Below are positions 37,411 to 45,379 of a stretch of DNA of 64,000 nt, one piece after another. This stretch comes from an uncultured Bacteroidales bacterium (GTDB lineage: Bacteria > Bacteroidota > Bacteroidia > Bacteroidales > Muribaculaceae). Location of the stretch: contig CACYVC010000016.1 in NCBI GenBank assembly GCA_902777835.1, positions 1 through 64,000 on the forward strand, in the 5' to 3' direction. Both the position numbers and the translations under genes were made by a program. Positions within the stretch are counted from its first letter, which is position 1. The number at the start of each line of letters is the position of its first letter. A model generated the notes under the pieces. That model did not search any database. It saw only the letters and a program-made list of their open reading frames with translations, and was not told where the DNA came from.

Positions 37411-37416
37411 GAAAAG

Positions 37417-37490
37417 TAGCGGGACTGAGAATTGAACTCAGGACCTCCGGGTTATGAATCCGACGCTCTAACCATCTGAGCTATCAAGGT
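37417..37490 (-). tRNA. tRNA with CAT anticodon (Met-type), damaged acceptor stem
   Basis: Minus-strand cloverleaf of 74 nt: D arm GCTC...GAGC, anticodon loop TTCATAA (anticodon CAT), variable loop AGGTC, T arm CTGAG-TTCAATT-CTCAG. No CCA is encoded. The acceptor halves ACCTTGA and TCCCGCT pair at only four of seven positions (mismatches 2:71, 4:69, 5:68); AGCGGGA would pair perfectly. Also A31-C39 in the anticodon stem. It may be a decaying tRNA gene or an assembly error. Elongator Met versus tRNA-Ile2 (lysidine) cannot be decided. No TAnnTTTG promoter is visible upstream, though a perfect terminator follows. Confidence 0.8.
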
Positions 37491-37542
37491 ACTGCTTTTT
37501 TTTATTCTGTGCAAGAACTGGGGCGTTTTTTTCTAAAAAAGT

Positions 37543-38850
37543 TTATAAATTATCGTTTTTCGGTAATATGTTTTTGTCGCAAGCAATGACTGTACGCAGT
37601 TGTGTTGTATCAAGATAGCATCGTGCGATATCTTGTAGTTGTTGGCTTGTGACATTGCGTATTTCCTGCACCTGATCATTGAAATAAGTGGGATATGTTC
37701 CGTAGCAGAACATGTTGCCAATATATGAGGCTATATTGAACGGTGTGTCGAGGGTCTTCGCCAGGTCGCTTAGCATGTGGCGTTTCACTGTCTCAAGTTC
37801 ATGCTGAGGGATGAGCTCGTCTCGTAGCCTCTTGATTTCGTTGTGTATTTCGTTGATGACGTTCCATGTGTGGCGTGTGTCGCACTCAGTGGCGATACCA
37901 ATATACCCGTCAAATGCCCTGCCACTATGGTTGGCGCTGATTCCGTAGGTGTATCCTTTTTCTTCTCGAATGTTTTTCATTAATCGGCTTCCAAAGTAAC
38001 CGCCAAGCACAGTAACCAGGATACGAAGCTTAAAATAATCGGGATGTCGTCTTGGCACAGTCTTGAGCATCATCACTATAGCCGATTGCACTGCACCTTG
38101 TTTATCTACAATCTTGAACATTTCATCCGATGGTGTGAATGGTGGCTCCACTTGCGGAGTGGGGGCACCATCGGGCATCCATTCGCCAACCACGGTTTCA
38201 ACAGTCGCAATCTCCTTGTCGCTGATGTTTCCTGCGAATACTAGATTGCAGTTTTGTGCCTTATAGAAACTGGCGTGGAAGCTTCGCATGTGCTCACCTG
38301 TCAAAGAATTAATGTCCTCAGGGGTGGGGTCGGTAGCAAGGGAGTGAGATTTGCCATAATAAAGCTTCATAATTTCTTTGTTGGCAATATATTTCACCTT
38401 CTCGCGTGCCATGGCGCAGTTAACTGTCAGTTGACGTTTCAATGTTTCAAACTCATTGTCGGGGAAAGTAGGAGTCCTGAGGCTCTCTATAAATATTGGC
38501 AGTGTTTTATCGAAGTTATCATTTAGTGATGAGATAGAGAATGCCGTGCAGTTGTCATAGACTTGTGCTGCCCGCCATGCGCCGTAGAAGTCGATAGCTT
38601 CGGCAATCTGGGAATATGACATCTTATTATTTCCGTTGAATACAGCTATTGAGCAGGCTGTTGCCTGTGTTGGGCGTGACTCCTGAAAAGCGCCACCAGT
38701 CATGTATATGCTGAGTTTGTTGATCTCTTCTTCGCCATTGCTGGCAATCCACATCTTCATGCCGTTAGACAAAATGATGGGGTCAGGAACTTTGAGGCTG
38801 AAATCACCAAAGTCGGTAAATGGTGGTGGGATGCTGCGATCTATAGGCAT
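37543..38850 (-). CDS. M16-family peptidase-like protein, non-catalytic subunit
   Basis: Pitrilysin/M16 fold of 435 residues. The position of the zinc motif HxxEH is occupied by ATACSIAVFNGN, so metal-binding residues are absent. The Arg/Tyr pair of the C-terminal substrate-binding half is retained in RLMKNIREEKGYTYG. This is the usual make-up of a non-catalytic M16 subunit that pairs with an active one. The start is four bases after kdsB's stop, so the two are co-translated. The nearest catalytic M16 gene in the window is 25 kb away at 62717. Confidence 0.88.
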   Translation of the reverse strand: MPIDRSIPPPFTDFGDFSLKVPDPIILSNGMKMWIASNGEEEINKLSIYMTGGAFQESRPTQATACSIAVFNGNNKMSYSQIAEAIDFYGAWRAAQVYDNCTAFSISSLNDNFDKTLPIFIESLRTPTFPDNEFETLKRQLTVNCAMAREKVKYIANKEIMKLYYGKSHSLATDPTPEDINSLTGEHMRSFHASFYKAQNCNLVFAGNISDKEIATVETVVGEWMPDGAPTPQVEPPFTPSDEMFKIVDKQGAVQSAIVMMLKTVPRRHPDYFKLRILVTVLGGYFGSRLMKNIREEKGYTYGISANHSGRAFDGYIGIATECDTRHTWNVINEIHNEIKRLRDELIPQHELETVKRHMLSDLAKTLDTPFNIASYIGNMFCYGTYPTYFNDQVQEIRNVTSQQLQDIARCYLDTTQLRTVIACDKNILPKNDNL

Positions 38851-38854
38851 GATG

Positions 38855-39613
38855 TCATTGTTGCTTTAGGAACTGCTCAGCACGTTCTAGGTCCTGAGGC
38901 GTATCAATACCGATGGATGAATGCTGGGTGACACCCACTTTGATTGTCATGCCGTTCTCGAGCCAGCGTAGCTGTTCAAGCGACTCGGCGATTTCAAGGG
39001 ATGACGGCTCCATGCTGGTAATGCGTTCCAGCACCTTAGCACGATAAGCGTAGATGCCTAAATGTGTGTAATATTGGTGCTTGCTGGGCCACATTGCTTT
39101 ATCGATGCCACGCAGGTAAGGTATAACTGAGCGCGAGAAATACATAGCATTCATGTTGCTGTTGATTACCACTTTTGCTGAGTTGGGGTTCTCTAGCTCA
39201 CTATATGTCCTTGCTTTGTCAAATGGCTTAACGAGAGTGGCAATGTCGGTTGTTTCATCGTCAAAACAACTTTTCAGTGCGCCAATCTGTTCTGGTAAGA
39301 TAAACGGTTCGTCGCCCTGCACATTAATTATAATGTCCTCATTGCCTCCGTTCGACTGATAAGCCTCCCAGCAACGGTCTGTACCGCTGCGATGCTGGTT
39401 GCTGGTAATCACCGCTTTGCCACCAAAGCCTAAGACATGTTTAAAAATGCGCTCATCGTCGGTAGCCACCAGCACATTGTCAATGGCTTTTGACACTTGC
39501 TCATAAACCCGTTGAATCACAGTCTTGCCGCCTAGCACAGCAAGCGGTTTGCCTGGAAAGCGTGTTGAGGCATAACGCGCTGGAATTATTGCTATAAAAC
39601 TTAATTTGTTCAT
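38855..39613 (-). CDS. kdsB: 3-deoxy-manno-octulosonate cytidylyltransferase
   Basis: Activates KDO to CMP-KDO for the lipopolysaccharide inner core. It has 252 residues from ATG 39613; an in-frame TTG at 39634 is part of the -7 box. Motifs IIPARYASTRFPGKPL, VATDDERI, SGTDRCWEA and IINVQGDEPFI are characteristic. It is upstream of the M16 subunit gene by four bases. Confidence 0.96.
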   Translation of the reverse strand: MNKLSFIAIIPARYASTRFPGKPLAVLGGKTVIQRVYEQVSKAIDNVLVATDDERIFKHVLGFGGKAVITSNQHRSGTDRCWEAYQSNGGNEDIIINVQGDEPFILPEQIGALKSCFDDETTDIATLVKPFDKARTYSELENPNSAKVVINSNMNAMYFSRSVIPYLRGIDKAMWPSKHQYYTHLGIYAYRAKVLERITSMEPSSLEIAESLEQLRWLENGMTIKVGVTQHSSIGIDTPQDLERAEQFLKQQ

Positions 39614-39631
39614 ATAAGTAGTTCTTTGGCG

Positions 39632-39663
39632 CAAAGTTACAAATTATCTGCAATATTCACAAA
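39632..39663 (-). promoter_or_regulatory. promoter of kdsB
   Basis: On the minus strand TTTG (39663-39660), 20 bases, TAACTTTG (39639-39632). ATG only 18 bases downstream. It overlaps the ribosomal operon terminator. Confidence 0.75.
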
Positions 39664-39700
39664 AAAATACTGACCGCATCATAATGTAGCGATCAGTATT
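39661..39700 (-). terminator. terminator of the rpsF-rpsR-rplI operon
   Basis: Minus-strand stem, arms AATACTGA-CCGC and GCGATCAGTATT with one mismatch, followed by TTTTTTT (plus 39661-39667). Confidence 0.8.
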
Positions 39701-39740
39701 TTTAGAATGAAGGGTCTCTTAATGAAACCAATGTTTTTTC

Positions 39741-40286
39741 TTACTCAGCTGCAGGAGCTTCCTCGGCAGGAGCTTCCTCAACAGCAGGAGCTTCTTCCAT
39801 TACAGGAGCTTCCTCTACTGCTGGAGCCTCTTCCTGCTTAGGTGCGTTCTCCGAGATAACCTCGAAAGGAATCTCAACGGCAACTTCCTTGTGCAGTTGA
39901 ACGATGGCAGTGTATTTGCCAAGTTCCTTAACATTGTCAACCTTGATGATCTTGCGATCAACCTCGTGTCCGAGCTTAGCGAGCTCGTCGGCGATTTGGT
40001 TGCTACCTACAGAACCATAGATAGTGCCAAAGTTGTCGGTCTTTGCGCTGATAGTAAGAGCGATGCCCTTCATAGTCTCAGCAACAGCCTCGGCGTCACC
40101 TTTGATCTTAGCGATCTTGTGAGCGCGCTGACGAAGGTTCTCTTCGAGCACTTTTAAAGCTGAAGGCGATGCCATGATGGCTTTGCCAGTTGGGATAAGA
40201 TAGTTACGGGCATAGCCGTTCTTTACTTCAACAACGTCGTCCTTGTAGCCAAGGTTCATAACGTCTTCTTTCAATATAATCTTCAT
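39741..40286 (-). CDS. rplI: 50S ribosomal protein bL9 with Ala/Glu/Pro tail
   Basis: Large-subunit protein at the L1 stalk base. It has 181 residues, about 30 more than usual. The N-domain MKIILKEDVMNLGYKDDVVEVKNGYARNYLIP (written here across its conserved blocks KDDVVEVK and GYARNYLIP) and C-domain ending near VISENAP are typical. Residues about 150-181 are an acidic tail of EEAPAVEEAP-type repeats. At DNA level the tail is an imperfect tandem of GCAGGAGCTTCCTC units. It is last in rpsF-rpsR-rplI, 23 bases after rpsR. Confidence 0.95.
   Translation of the reverse strand: MKIILKEDVMNLGYKDDVVEVKNGYARNYLIPTGKAIMASPSALKVLEENLRQRAHKIAKIKGDAEAVAETMKGIALTISAKTDNFGTIYGSVGSNQIADELAKLGHEVDRKIIKVDNVKELGKYTAIVQLHKEVAVEIPFEVISENAPKQEEAPAVEEAPVMEEAPAVEEAPAEEAPAAE
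39742..39838 (-). repeat. tandem repeat coding the bL9 tail
   Basis: Five to six imperfect 14-18 base units containing GGAGCTTCCTC (plus strand). The unit GGAGCTTCCTCTACT also occurs in the rpsF tail at about 40663-40677. Confidence 0.8.
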
Positions 40287-40309
40287 AGTGTGTTACCTCC
40301 AGTTTTAAA

Positions 40310-40579
40310 TTATTTCATCAAATCGGTTACGTAGGGCAGTAATGCCAAGTGGCGAGCGCGCTTGATGGCGCGAGCAACGCGGCGTTGGAACTTGAGCGAT
40401 GTGCCAGTGATGCGACGAGGCAAGATCTTACCTTGCTCGTTGAGGAACTTCTTCAAGAAGTCGGGGTCCTTGTAGTCGATGTACTTAATGCCACTTCTCT
40501 TGAAACGGCAATATTTCTTCTTCTTGGTATCTACCGACAGTGGAGTAAGATAGCGGATTTCTGATTGAGCTTGTGCCAT
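40310..40579 (-). CDS. rpsR: 30S ribosomal protein bS18
   Basis: Small-subunit platform protein that binds next to bS6. It has 89 residues from ATG 40579 ([11 protein letters not shown]). Typical blocks are [18 protein letters not shown] and [19 protein letters not shown], followed by [11 protein letters not shown]. It lies between rpsF (20-base gap) and rplI. Confidence 0.96.
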   Translation of the reverse strand: MAQAQSEIRYLTPLSVDTKKKKYCRFKRSGIKYIDYKDPDFLKKFLNEQGKILPRRITGTSLKFQRRVARAIKRARHLALLPYVTDLMK

Positions 40580-40599
40580 AGTTATGTTTCCTCCTTGCA

Positions 40600-41013
40600 T
40601 TATTCGTTAGTTACTTCGTTAACTTCAGCTTGAGGTGCTTCGGCAGCAGCCTCCTCGGCGGGAGCTTCCTCTACTTTAGGAGCATTCTTCTTCAAGCTTC
40701 TTCTCTTCAGTGCATACTCGTGAGCATACTTGTCCTGACGGAAAGTCAAGAAACGGATCACCTTCTCGTCACGACGATAGGCAGTCTCAAGTTTGCTAAC
40801 GATAGTTGGTTCACCAGCGAACTCAAGGAACGCATAAAATCCGGTAGATTTCTTTTGGATGGGATAAGCGAGCTTGCGCATTCCCCACATCTCTTCATTC
40901 TCGATTGTGGCACCATTGTCGGTGAGCACAGTCTTGAATTTCTCTACCGCTTCCTTCATCTGAGGCTCAGACAAAACGGGAGTTAAAATGAAAACGGTTT
41001 CGTAGTTGTACAT
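40600..41013 (-). CDS. rpsF: 30S ribosomal protein bS6 with Ala/Glu/Pro tail
   Basis: Small-subunit protein that heterodimerises with bS18. It has 137 residues from ATG 41013 ([10 protein letters not shown]); the in-frame TTG at 41070 lies in the -7 box. The core (about 1-108) contains the bS6 blocks [14 protein letters not shown] and [12 protein letters not shown]-terminal acidic tail (about 112-137), with [14 protein letters not shown], resembles that of bL9 in the same operon and shares a 15-base DNA word with it. Confidence 0.95.
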   Translation of the reverse strand: MYNYETVFILTPVLSEPQMKEAVEKFKTVLTDNGATIENEEMWGMRKLAYPIQKKSTGFYAFLEFAGEPTIVSKLETAYRRDEKVIRFLTFRQDKYAHEYALKRRSLKKNAPKVEEAPAEEAAAEAPQAEVNEVTNE

Positions 41014-41067
41014 AAAAAAATAATTAAAAATTAAATAATAAAAAATGCTTTTTCGAGAAAAGCGGTG

Positions 41068-41099
41068 CAAAGGTAGTAAAATCCTCTAGACTACACAAC
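41068..41099 (-). promoter_or_regulatory. promoter of rpsF-rpsR-rplI
   Basis: On the minus strand GTTG (41099-41096), 20 bases, TACCTTTG (41075-41068), 54 bases before the ATG. Confidence 0.75.
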
Positions 41100-41177
41100 T
41101 TTTCGGGTATTTTTTTTCAAAATAAATGATTTATTCACATTTTTGCTGACAAAACACTGACGTGACGAAGTTAAAAA

Positions 41178-41209
41178 CTTGTATACTTCGAATTTTTTTA
41201 CGAATTTTG
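41178..41209 (+). promoter_or_regulatory. possible promoter of the GH13 gene
   Basis: CTTG (41178-41181), 20 bases, GAATTTTG (41202-41209): one mismatch in the -7 box. Confidence 0.5.
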
Positions 41210-41246
41210 CAAAAAATCAATAATAACATTTCAAAAACACACTATT

Positions 41247-42581
41247 ATGAGAAAGTTTTTATCTCTGGTTTTTATTGCTGCATTGCTGAGCTCGTGCAGC
41301 ACTGTAAAGAACCAACCTGTTTCGAACTACCAGTTGCCAAAGACCGAAGATGTGGTGATGTATCAGATTAATCCACGTGTCTTTGCTCCAAACAAGTCGC
41401 TTAAAGCTGTGGAGAAACGTGTTGAGGCCATCCATGACCTGGGTGCCAACGTGATGTGGGTTATGCCCATCTATCCCATTGGCAAGGTTAAGAGCAAGAA
41501 TTCACCTTATTCTATCAGCGATTACAAGAAGGTGAACCCTGAGTTCGGTACCATCGAAGACATGAAGTCGCTTGTCAAGACTTGCCATGCTAATGGAATG
41601 TCGGTGATCCTCGACTGGGTAGCAAACCACACCGCTTGGGATAATGTGTGGATGAAGAACCACAAAGACTGGTACACCCAAGACGCCGACGGCAATGTGA
41701 TTTTCCCTCCAGGCACTGATTGGACCGATGTGGCTGATCTTAATTATGACAACCCCGAGATGCGCGCCGCGATGATTGATGCCATGAAGTTCTGGGTAAC
41801 AGAAGTAGGCATTGACGGTTTCCGTTGTGATGTTGCTGACCAGGTGCCTGCTGACTTTTGGAAAGACGCAATCAGTCAACTTCGTCAAGCTGCTGGTGGC
41901 CGTAGGATATTGATGCTTGCCGAGGGTGCTAACCCCGATAACTTCACTGTTGGCGGCTTCGACATGAACTATGCCTGGGGCTTTATGGGCGCTCTCGACC
42001 GCGTGTTCGTTAAGGGCAACAAGGCGAGCGATCTTATTGACTGCGACAAGAGGGAATATGGCGAAATTCCAAAGGGAAAAATCAAGTTACGTTTTACAAC
42101 CAATCATGATGAGGCTACCAAATACTCCACCGTTCAGCAGTTTGGCAGCGTGGATGGCGCATTGGCTGCCTTTGTTGCAACCACATTCCTGCATGGCGGC
42201 ATGCTCGTTTATGGCTCGCAAGAGGTGGCTTATCCCGAGAAGATCAACTTCTTCAACTATGTGCCAGTAGATTGGAACTCAAATCCAGAGGTTCTCGCCA
42301 CCTACAAAAAGCTGATAGCTATCTATAAAGCAAATCCCGCTATCAGTAAAGGTGACCTGGTGACTTATCCTGACGATAATGTGCTTGTTTTTGAGAAGAC
42401 CGACTACGTTAATGACTTCTTGGTGCTAGTAAACGTGCGCAATAGCAAGCAGTCGTTCAAAAATGTTCCCAGCAAGTGGCAGAATACCAATCTTGCTGAC
42501 ATGATGACAGGAAGAAACATCAGATTAGGCATGGACGTAGAGCTGGCGCCATTCCAATATATGATTCTCAAAAAGAAATAG
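41247..42581 (+). CDS. GH13 alpha-amylase-family lipoprotein
   Basis: Glycoside hydrolase family 13 enzyme of 444 residues, probably anchored in the envelope: signal with lipobox LLSSC (acceptor Cys17). The (beta/alpha)8 barrel shows catalytic nucleophile Asp195 (GFRCDVAD), acid/base Glu226 (LAEGANP) and transition-state Asp288 (TTNHDEATKY). WVANHT and the YQINPRVF start strand also fit. The length implies a compact enzyme without extra modules. Specificity for starch, maltodextrin or trehalose is not readable. It is a single-gene unit with a terminator. Confidence 0.92.
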   Translation: MRKFLSLVFIAALLSSCSTVKNQPVSNYQLPKTEDVVMYQINPRVFAPNKSLKAVEKRVEAIHDLGANVMWVMPIYPIGKVKSKNSPYSISDYKKVNPEFGTIEDMKSLVKTCHANGMSVILDWVANHTAWDNVWMKNHKDWYTQDADGNVIFPPGTDWTDVADLNYDNPEMRAAMIDAMKFWVTEVGIDGFRCDVADQVPADFWKDAISQLRQAAGGRRILMLAEGANPDNFTVGGFDMNYAWGFMGALDRVFVKGNKASDLIDCDKREYGEIPKGKIKLRFTTNHDEATKYSTVQQFGSVDGALAAFVATTFLHGGMLVYGSQEVAYPEKINFFNYVPVDWNSNPEVLATYKKLIAIYKANPAISKGDLVTYPDDNVLVFEKTDYVNDFLVLVNVRNSKQSFKNVPSKWQNTNLADMMTGRNIRLGMDVELAPFQYMILKKK

Positions 42582-42601
42582 TATTATAATCATATTATTA
42601 A

Positions 42602-42641
42602 GTGAGCCCAAACAGTAAGTTAGAATACTATTTGGGCTCAC
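42602..42641. terminator. hairpin between convergent GH13 and nitroreductase genes
   Basis: Perfect 11-base stem GTGAGCCCAAA / TTTGGGCTCAC; weak T-content on both sides. Confidence 0.6.
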
Positions 42642-42660
42642 ATTATGTATAATAGATAGA

Positions 42661-43335
42661 TTATAACCACTCGAAGTTTTCGGTTCCAGCACCTATTTCA
42701 AAGTGGTATTTTACGATACCGAGGTCAACTTTTGAATATGGACCAAAACCGGCTTTAACACTCACTCGGTTGCCTTCGTGTAAGGTGAACTTGAACTTTT
42801 GCTGGTTGATGGCAGTTGGGGCAAGTAGTGCACATGCCACTCCTTGTTTGTACCATTGGGGTGTGGTTCTCACATCGGTTGTGCTTACCTTATTTGGCTT
42901 TTTCCTCTTGTGATCAACTCCTTGTGTGGCACCGTAACCTAAAGAAATGAGACACACCAGTTTCTCTCCATCATTAATGCTCATAACACTTGAGATTTTC
43001 TTGTATGACAGTCCTACCCAGCATGTGTTAAGCCCCATCCTCTGCGCCTCGAGCACCAGTTTCTCTCCATAGTAGCCTACTGTCTCATCGAGCGAGTCAC
43101 TTTTTGGGCCTATCATAGCAAAATAGCAAGTTACTCCGCTGAATTTGCCGTATCGAGCCAGCAGGCTCTCGCCAAAAGAGCGCGGCTCATTGGTGATAAG
43201 CTGGATGTGCAGCTCACTTTGTGCATTGTATTCTTCCACAAGTTGCCGCAAATGTTTTATCTTTTCGGTTTCGATGGCTTTGTCGGTATAATGCCTCACC
43301 GAGTGCCTAGTTGCTAACGCTTCTATTAAGTCCAT
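42661..43335 (-). CDS. nitroreductase-family flavoprotein
   Basis: FMN-dependent nitroreductase-type protein of 224 residues. The N-terminus DLIEALATRHSVRHYTD contains the FMN phosphate-binding Arg-Ser/His-R pattern; the GYYGEKLVLEAQRMGLNTCWVG block is the family core and LISLGYGAT follows. It belongs to the Bacteroidetes nitroreductase (TM-type) variants with a second half-domain. The substrate is unknown. It starts four bases after the GNAT gene's stop. Confidence 0.85.
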   Translation of the reverse strand: MDLIEALATRHSVRHYTDKAIETEKIKHLRQLVEEYNAQSELHIQLITNEPRSFGESLLARYGKFSGVTCYFAMIGPKSDSLDETVGYYGEKLVLEAQRMGLNTCWVGLSYKKISSVMSINDGEKLVCLISLGYGATQGVDHKRKKPNKVSTTDVRTTPQWYKQGVACALLAPTAINQQKFKFTLHEGNRVSVKAGFGPYSKVDLGIVKYHFEIGAGTENFEWL

Positions 43336-43339
43336 AGTG

Positions 43340-43813
43340 TTATAAAATGGTTTCGAGATAAGTTTTTAGAGGTTTCATATTACAACTATCGTAGAACGCT
43401 CTTGCGCCTGGATTGCACTCCCAAACGTTTAGGGTTATGTTGTAGAAACCGTTGCTGCGGGCAAAATCTACAACGTAATCATACAGTCGCTTAGCAATGT
43501 GCTGACGTCGGTATTTCTCATCGACGCATAGGTCATCGATATAGAGCGTTTTGACATCAGTGCGGTTGTTGTCGTTGATAAACTGTTCCACGATTCCGAA
43601 GCAATAACCCAGCACCATGTCGTTATCATCAACTAAGACAAAAATTGGGGATTTATCATGGTCAGCAATTATTGACTCGAGTTGCTCGTCGGTGTATTTA
43701 CGGTTTCCCTTCTTGAAAAGGTCGGGGCGTCCATCGGCATGCACGTTGTTGACTTGCGTCAGCAATTCGTGGATGCGAGGAATGTCACGGCTTTCGGCTC
43801 TGCGTATTTCCAT
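43340..43813 (-). CDS. GNAT acetyltransferase
   Basis: N-acetyltransferase of 157 residues, in the cytosol. The acetyl-CoA-binding motif is visible as LCVDEKYRRQHIAKRL, and GVCFGIVEQ-like beta4 (GYCFGIVEQ) and NVWECNPGARAFYDS near the C-terminus fit the fold. It and the nitroreductase form a two-gene operon. Substrate unknown. Confidence 0.88.
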   Translation of the reverse strand: MEIRRAESRDIPRIHELLTQVNNVHADGRPDLFKKGNRKYTDEQLESIIADHDKSPIFVLVDDNDMVLGYCFGIVEQFINDNNRTDVKTLYIDDLCVDEKYRRQHIAKRLYDYVVDFARSNGFYNITLNVWECNPGARAFYDSCNMKPLKTYLETIL

Positions 43814-43829
43814 ATTCCTGATTTTTTGA

Positions 43830-43837
43830 CAAAGTTA
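43830..43837 (-). promoter_or_regulatory. -7 box of the GNAT-nitroreductase pair
   Basis: TAACTTTG on the minus strand, 16 bases before the ATG, predicting a leader of roughly 9 nt. Confidence 0.6.
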
Positions 43838-43921
43838 GCTAGAAATCTTATATTTTAGAACAATGTGAGAGCAAAAAAGCAAAAAAAACATGATAAAACG
43901 TGTTGTTATTTATTTTTTCAT

Positions 43922-43929
43922 TAATTTTG
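43922..43929 (+). promoter_or_regulatory. -7 box of the envelope operon
   Basis: TAATTTTG, 28 bases before the first gene's ATG. Confidence 0.55.
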
Positions 43930-43957
43930 TAGGTTAAAATAAAAACAATACATTTTA

Positions 43958-45379
43958 ATGAAATACTATAGGACTATTTTATTGGCAATAGTTGTCATGA
44001 GCGCATCTGTTTTGATGGCTCAGACCAACTGGGTGAGTCAGGTTGAGGATCTCATGGACAGAGGTGAGTTTAAGAAGGCAGAGAACCTGATGAAATCGCT
44101 GCCTAAAAAAGTGAGAACTGCTGAAGAGGTGAGAATCGATTCTTTGAATACCATCATGAATCGAATCAAGAAAGACTTTAACATGAAACCTGACTCGGGT
44201 TTGAATTTGATCAAACAAAAAATGCCTGCAGTAACTACTGAGCAGATTGCCAAGTGGAAACGCGACAAGAAAATTGAATACATGATCATTGATGGCCAGG
44301 AATGGTGGTTTCGCAAGTCGGTAAGAAACCTGTGGCTTCTCGCTGATGAACTTAAAGAGAATCATGATGCCGATAAGATGAAAACCTATAATATTCGCCG
44401 CAAATATTATCTTGAGGCGATGCAGAGTCCCGCCGATGAGAATGGCTTGCGCGACTGGCGACATGTGAATATCACATTCACCCTCGATGTCAATGCCGAT
44501 GCTGTTCCTGCTGGTGAGACACTGCGAGTGTGGATGCCGTTCCCATACGAGAACTTGCGCCAAAAGAACATAAAGCTCGAGAGCAGCAATCGCCCTGTCA
44601 CCTTCAGCCAGGGCAGCAAGCACCACACGGTATATATGGAAGGTGTTGCCGAGAAGGGCAAACCAACGCATTTTGTATACACTTTCAGTTACGACGTTGC
44701 CGAGCGCCACATCTGCCAGCAAGACCTACTTGCGATGCTCGAGCCTTATAACACAGAAAGCCCAGAATATAAAGAGTTCACTGGCAATTATCCGCCACAC
44801 ATTATTATAAATGACGATACACGTGCGCTTGCCCGTGAGATTGTGGAAGGCGAGACAAACCCTGTGCTTCAAGCCTCTAAGATCTTTGACTGGATTTCTA
44901 TGACCTATCCTTGGGCTGGAGCTCGTGAGTATAGCACTATCAAAAATATGCCTGAATATGTGATGGCCAACGGTCATGGCGATTGCGGACAGGTAGCGTT
45001 GATGTATATCACACTGGTGCGTAGCCTTGGTATTCCTGCACGATGGGAGAGTGGCTGGATGATACATCCCGATGAAATTAACTGGCACGATTGGGCCGAG
45101 ACCTACTTTGAAGGAATAGGTTGGGTTCCAACCGACCAATCTTTCGGCCGCAGTGCAGTGGGTACTCCCATGAACAGTTACTATACCACTGGTATTGATG
45201 TTTATCGCATGGCATCTAACGAGACCATAGGCGACAAGCTTAGCCCTGAGAAAAAATATATCCGTAGTGAGACCGTTGATTTCCAACCTGGTGAGGTGGA
45301 ATGGCGCAAGGGCAACCTGTATTACGATACCTGGAAATCGCATTTGATTGTTAACTCAAGAGAAAAAATTAAAAAATGA
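43958..45379 (+). CDS. exported transglutaminase-like cysteine protease
   Basis: Transglutaminase/protease-like protein of 473 residues, first gene of an envelope operon. Residues 1-21 are a signal peptide ending LMAQ. The catalytic triad is Cys343 (GHGDCGQVA), His377 (NWHDWAE) and Asp393 (PTDQSFG), the bacterial transglutaminase-core arrangement. Such enzymes often cleave peptides or amides rather than cross-link. Its stop overlaps the NlpC/P60 start by four bases, so both are translationally coupled and probably act on the same periplasmic substrate. Confidence 0.88.
   Translation: MKYYRTILLAIVVMSASVLMAQTNWVSQVEDLMDRGEFKKAENLMKSLPKKVRTAEEVRIDSLNTIMNRIKKDFNMKPDSGLNLIKQKMPAVTTEQIAKWKRDKKIEYMIIDGQEWWFRKSVRNLWLLADELKENHDADKMKTYNIRRKYYLEAMQSPADENGLRDWRHVNITFTLDVNADAVPAGETLRVWMPFPYENLRQKNIKLESSNRPVTFSQGSKHHTVYMEGVAEKGKPTHFVYTFSYDVAERHICQQDLLAMLEPYNTESPEYKEFTGNYPPHIIINDDTRALAREIVEGETNPVLQASKIFDWISMTYPWAGAREYSTIKNMPEYVMANGHGDCGQVALMYITLVRSLGIPARWESGWMIHPDEINWHDWAETYFEGIGWVPTDQSFGRSAVGTPMNSYYTTGIDVYRMASNETIGDKLSPEKKYIRSETVDFQPGEVEWRKGNLYYDTWKSHLIVNSREKIKK

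Noticed and set aside
39742-39838. CRISPR-like tandem repeat
   Set aside because: Units are 14-18 bases without spacers and encode the bL9 tail in frame.
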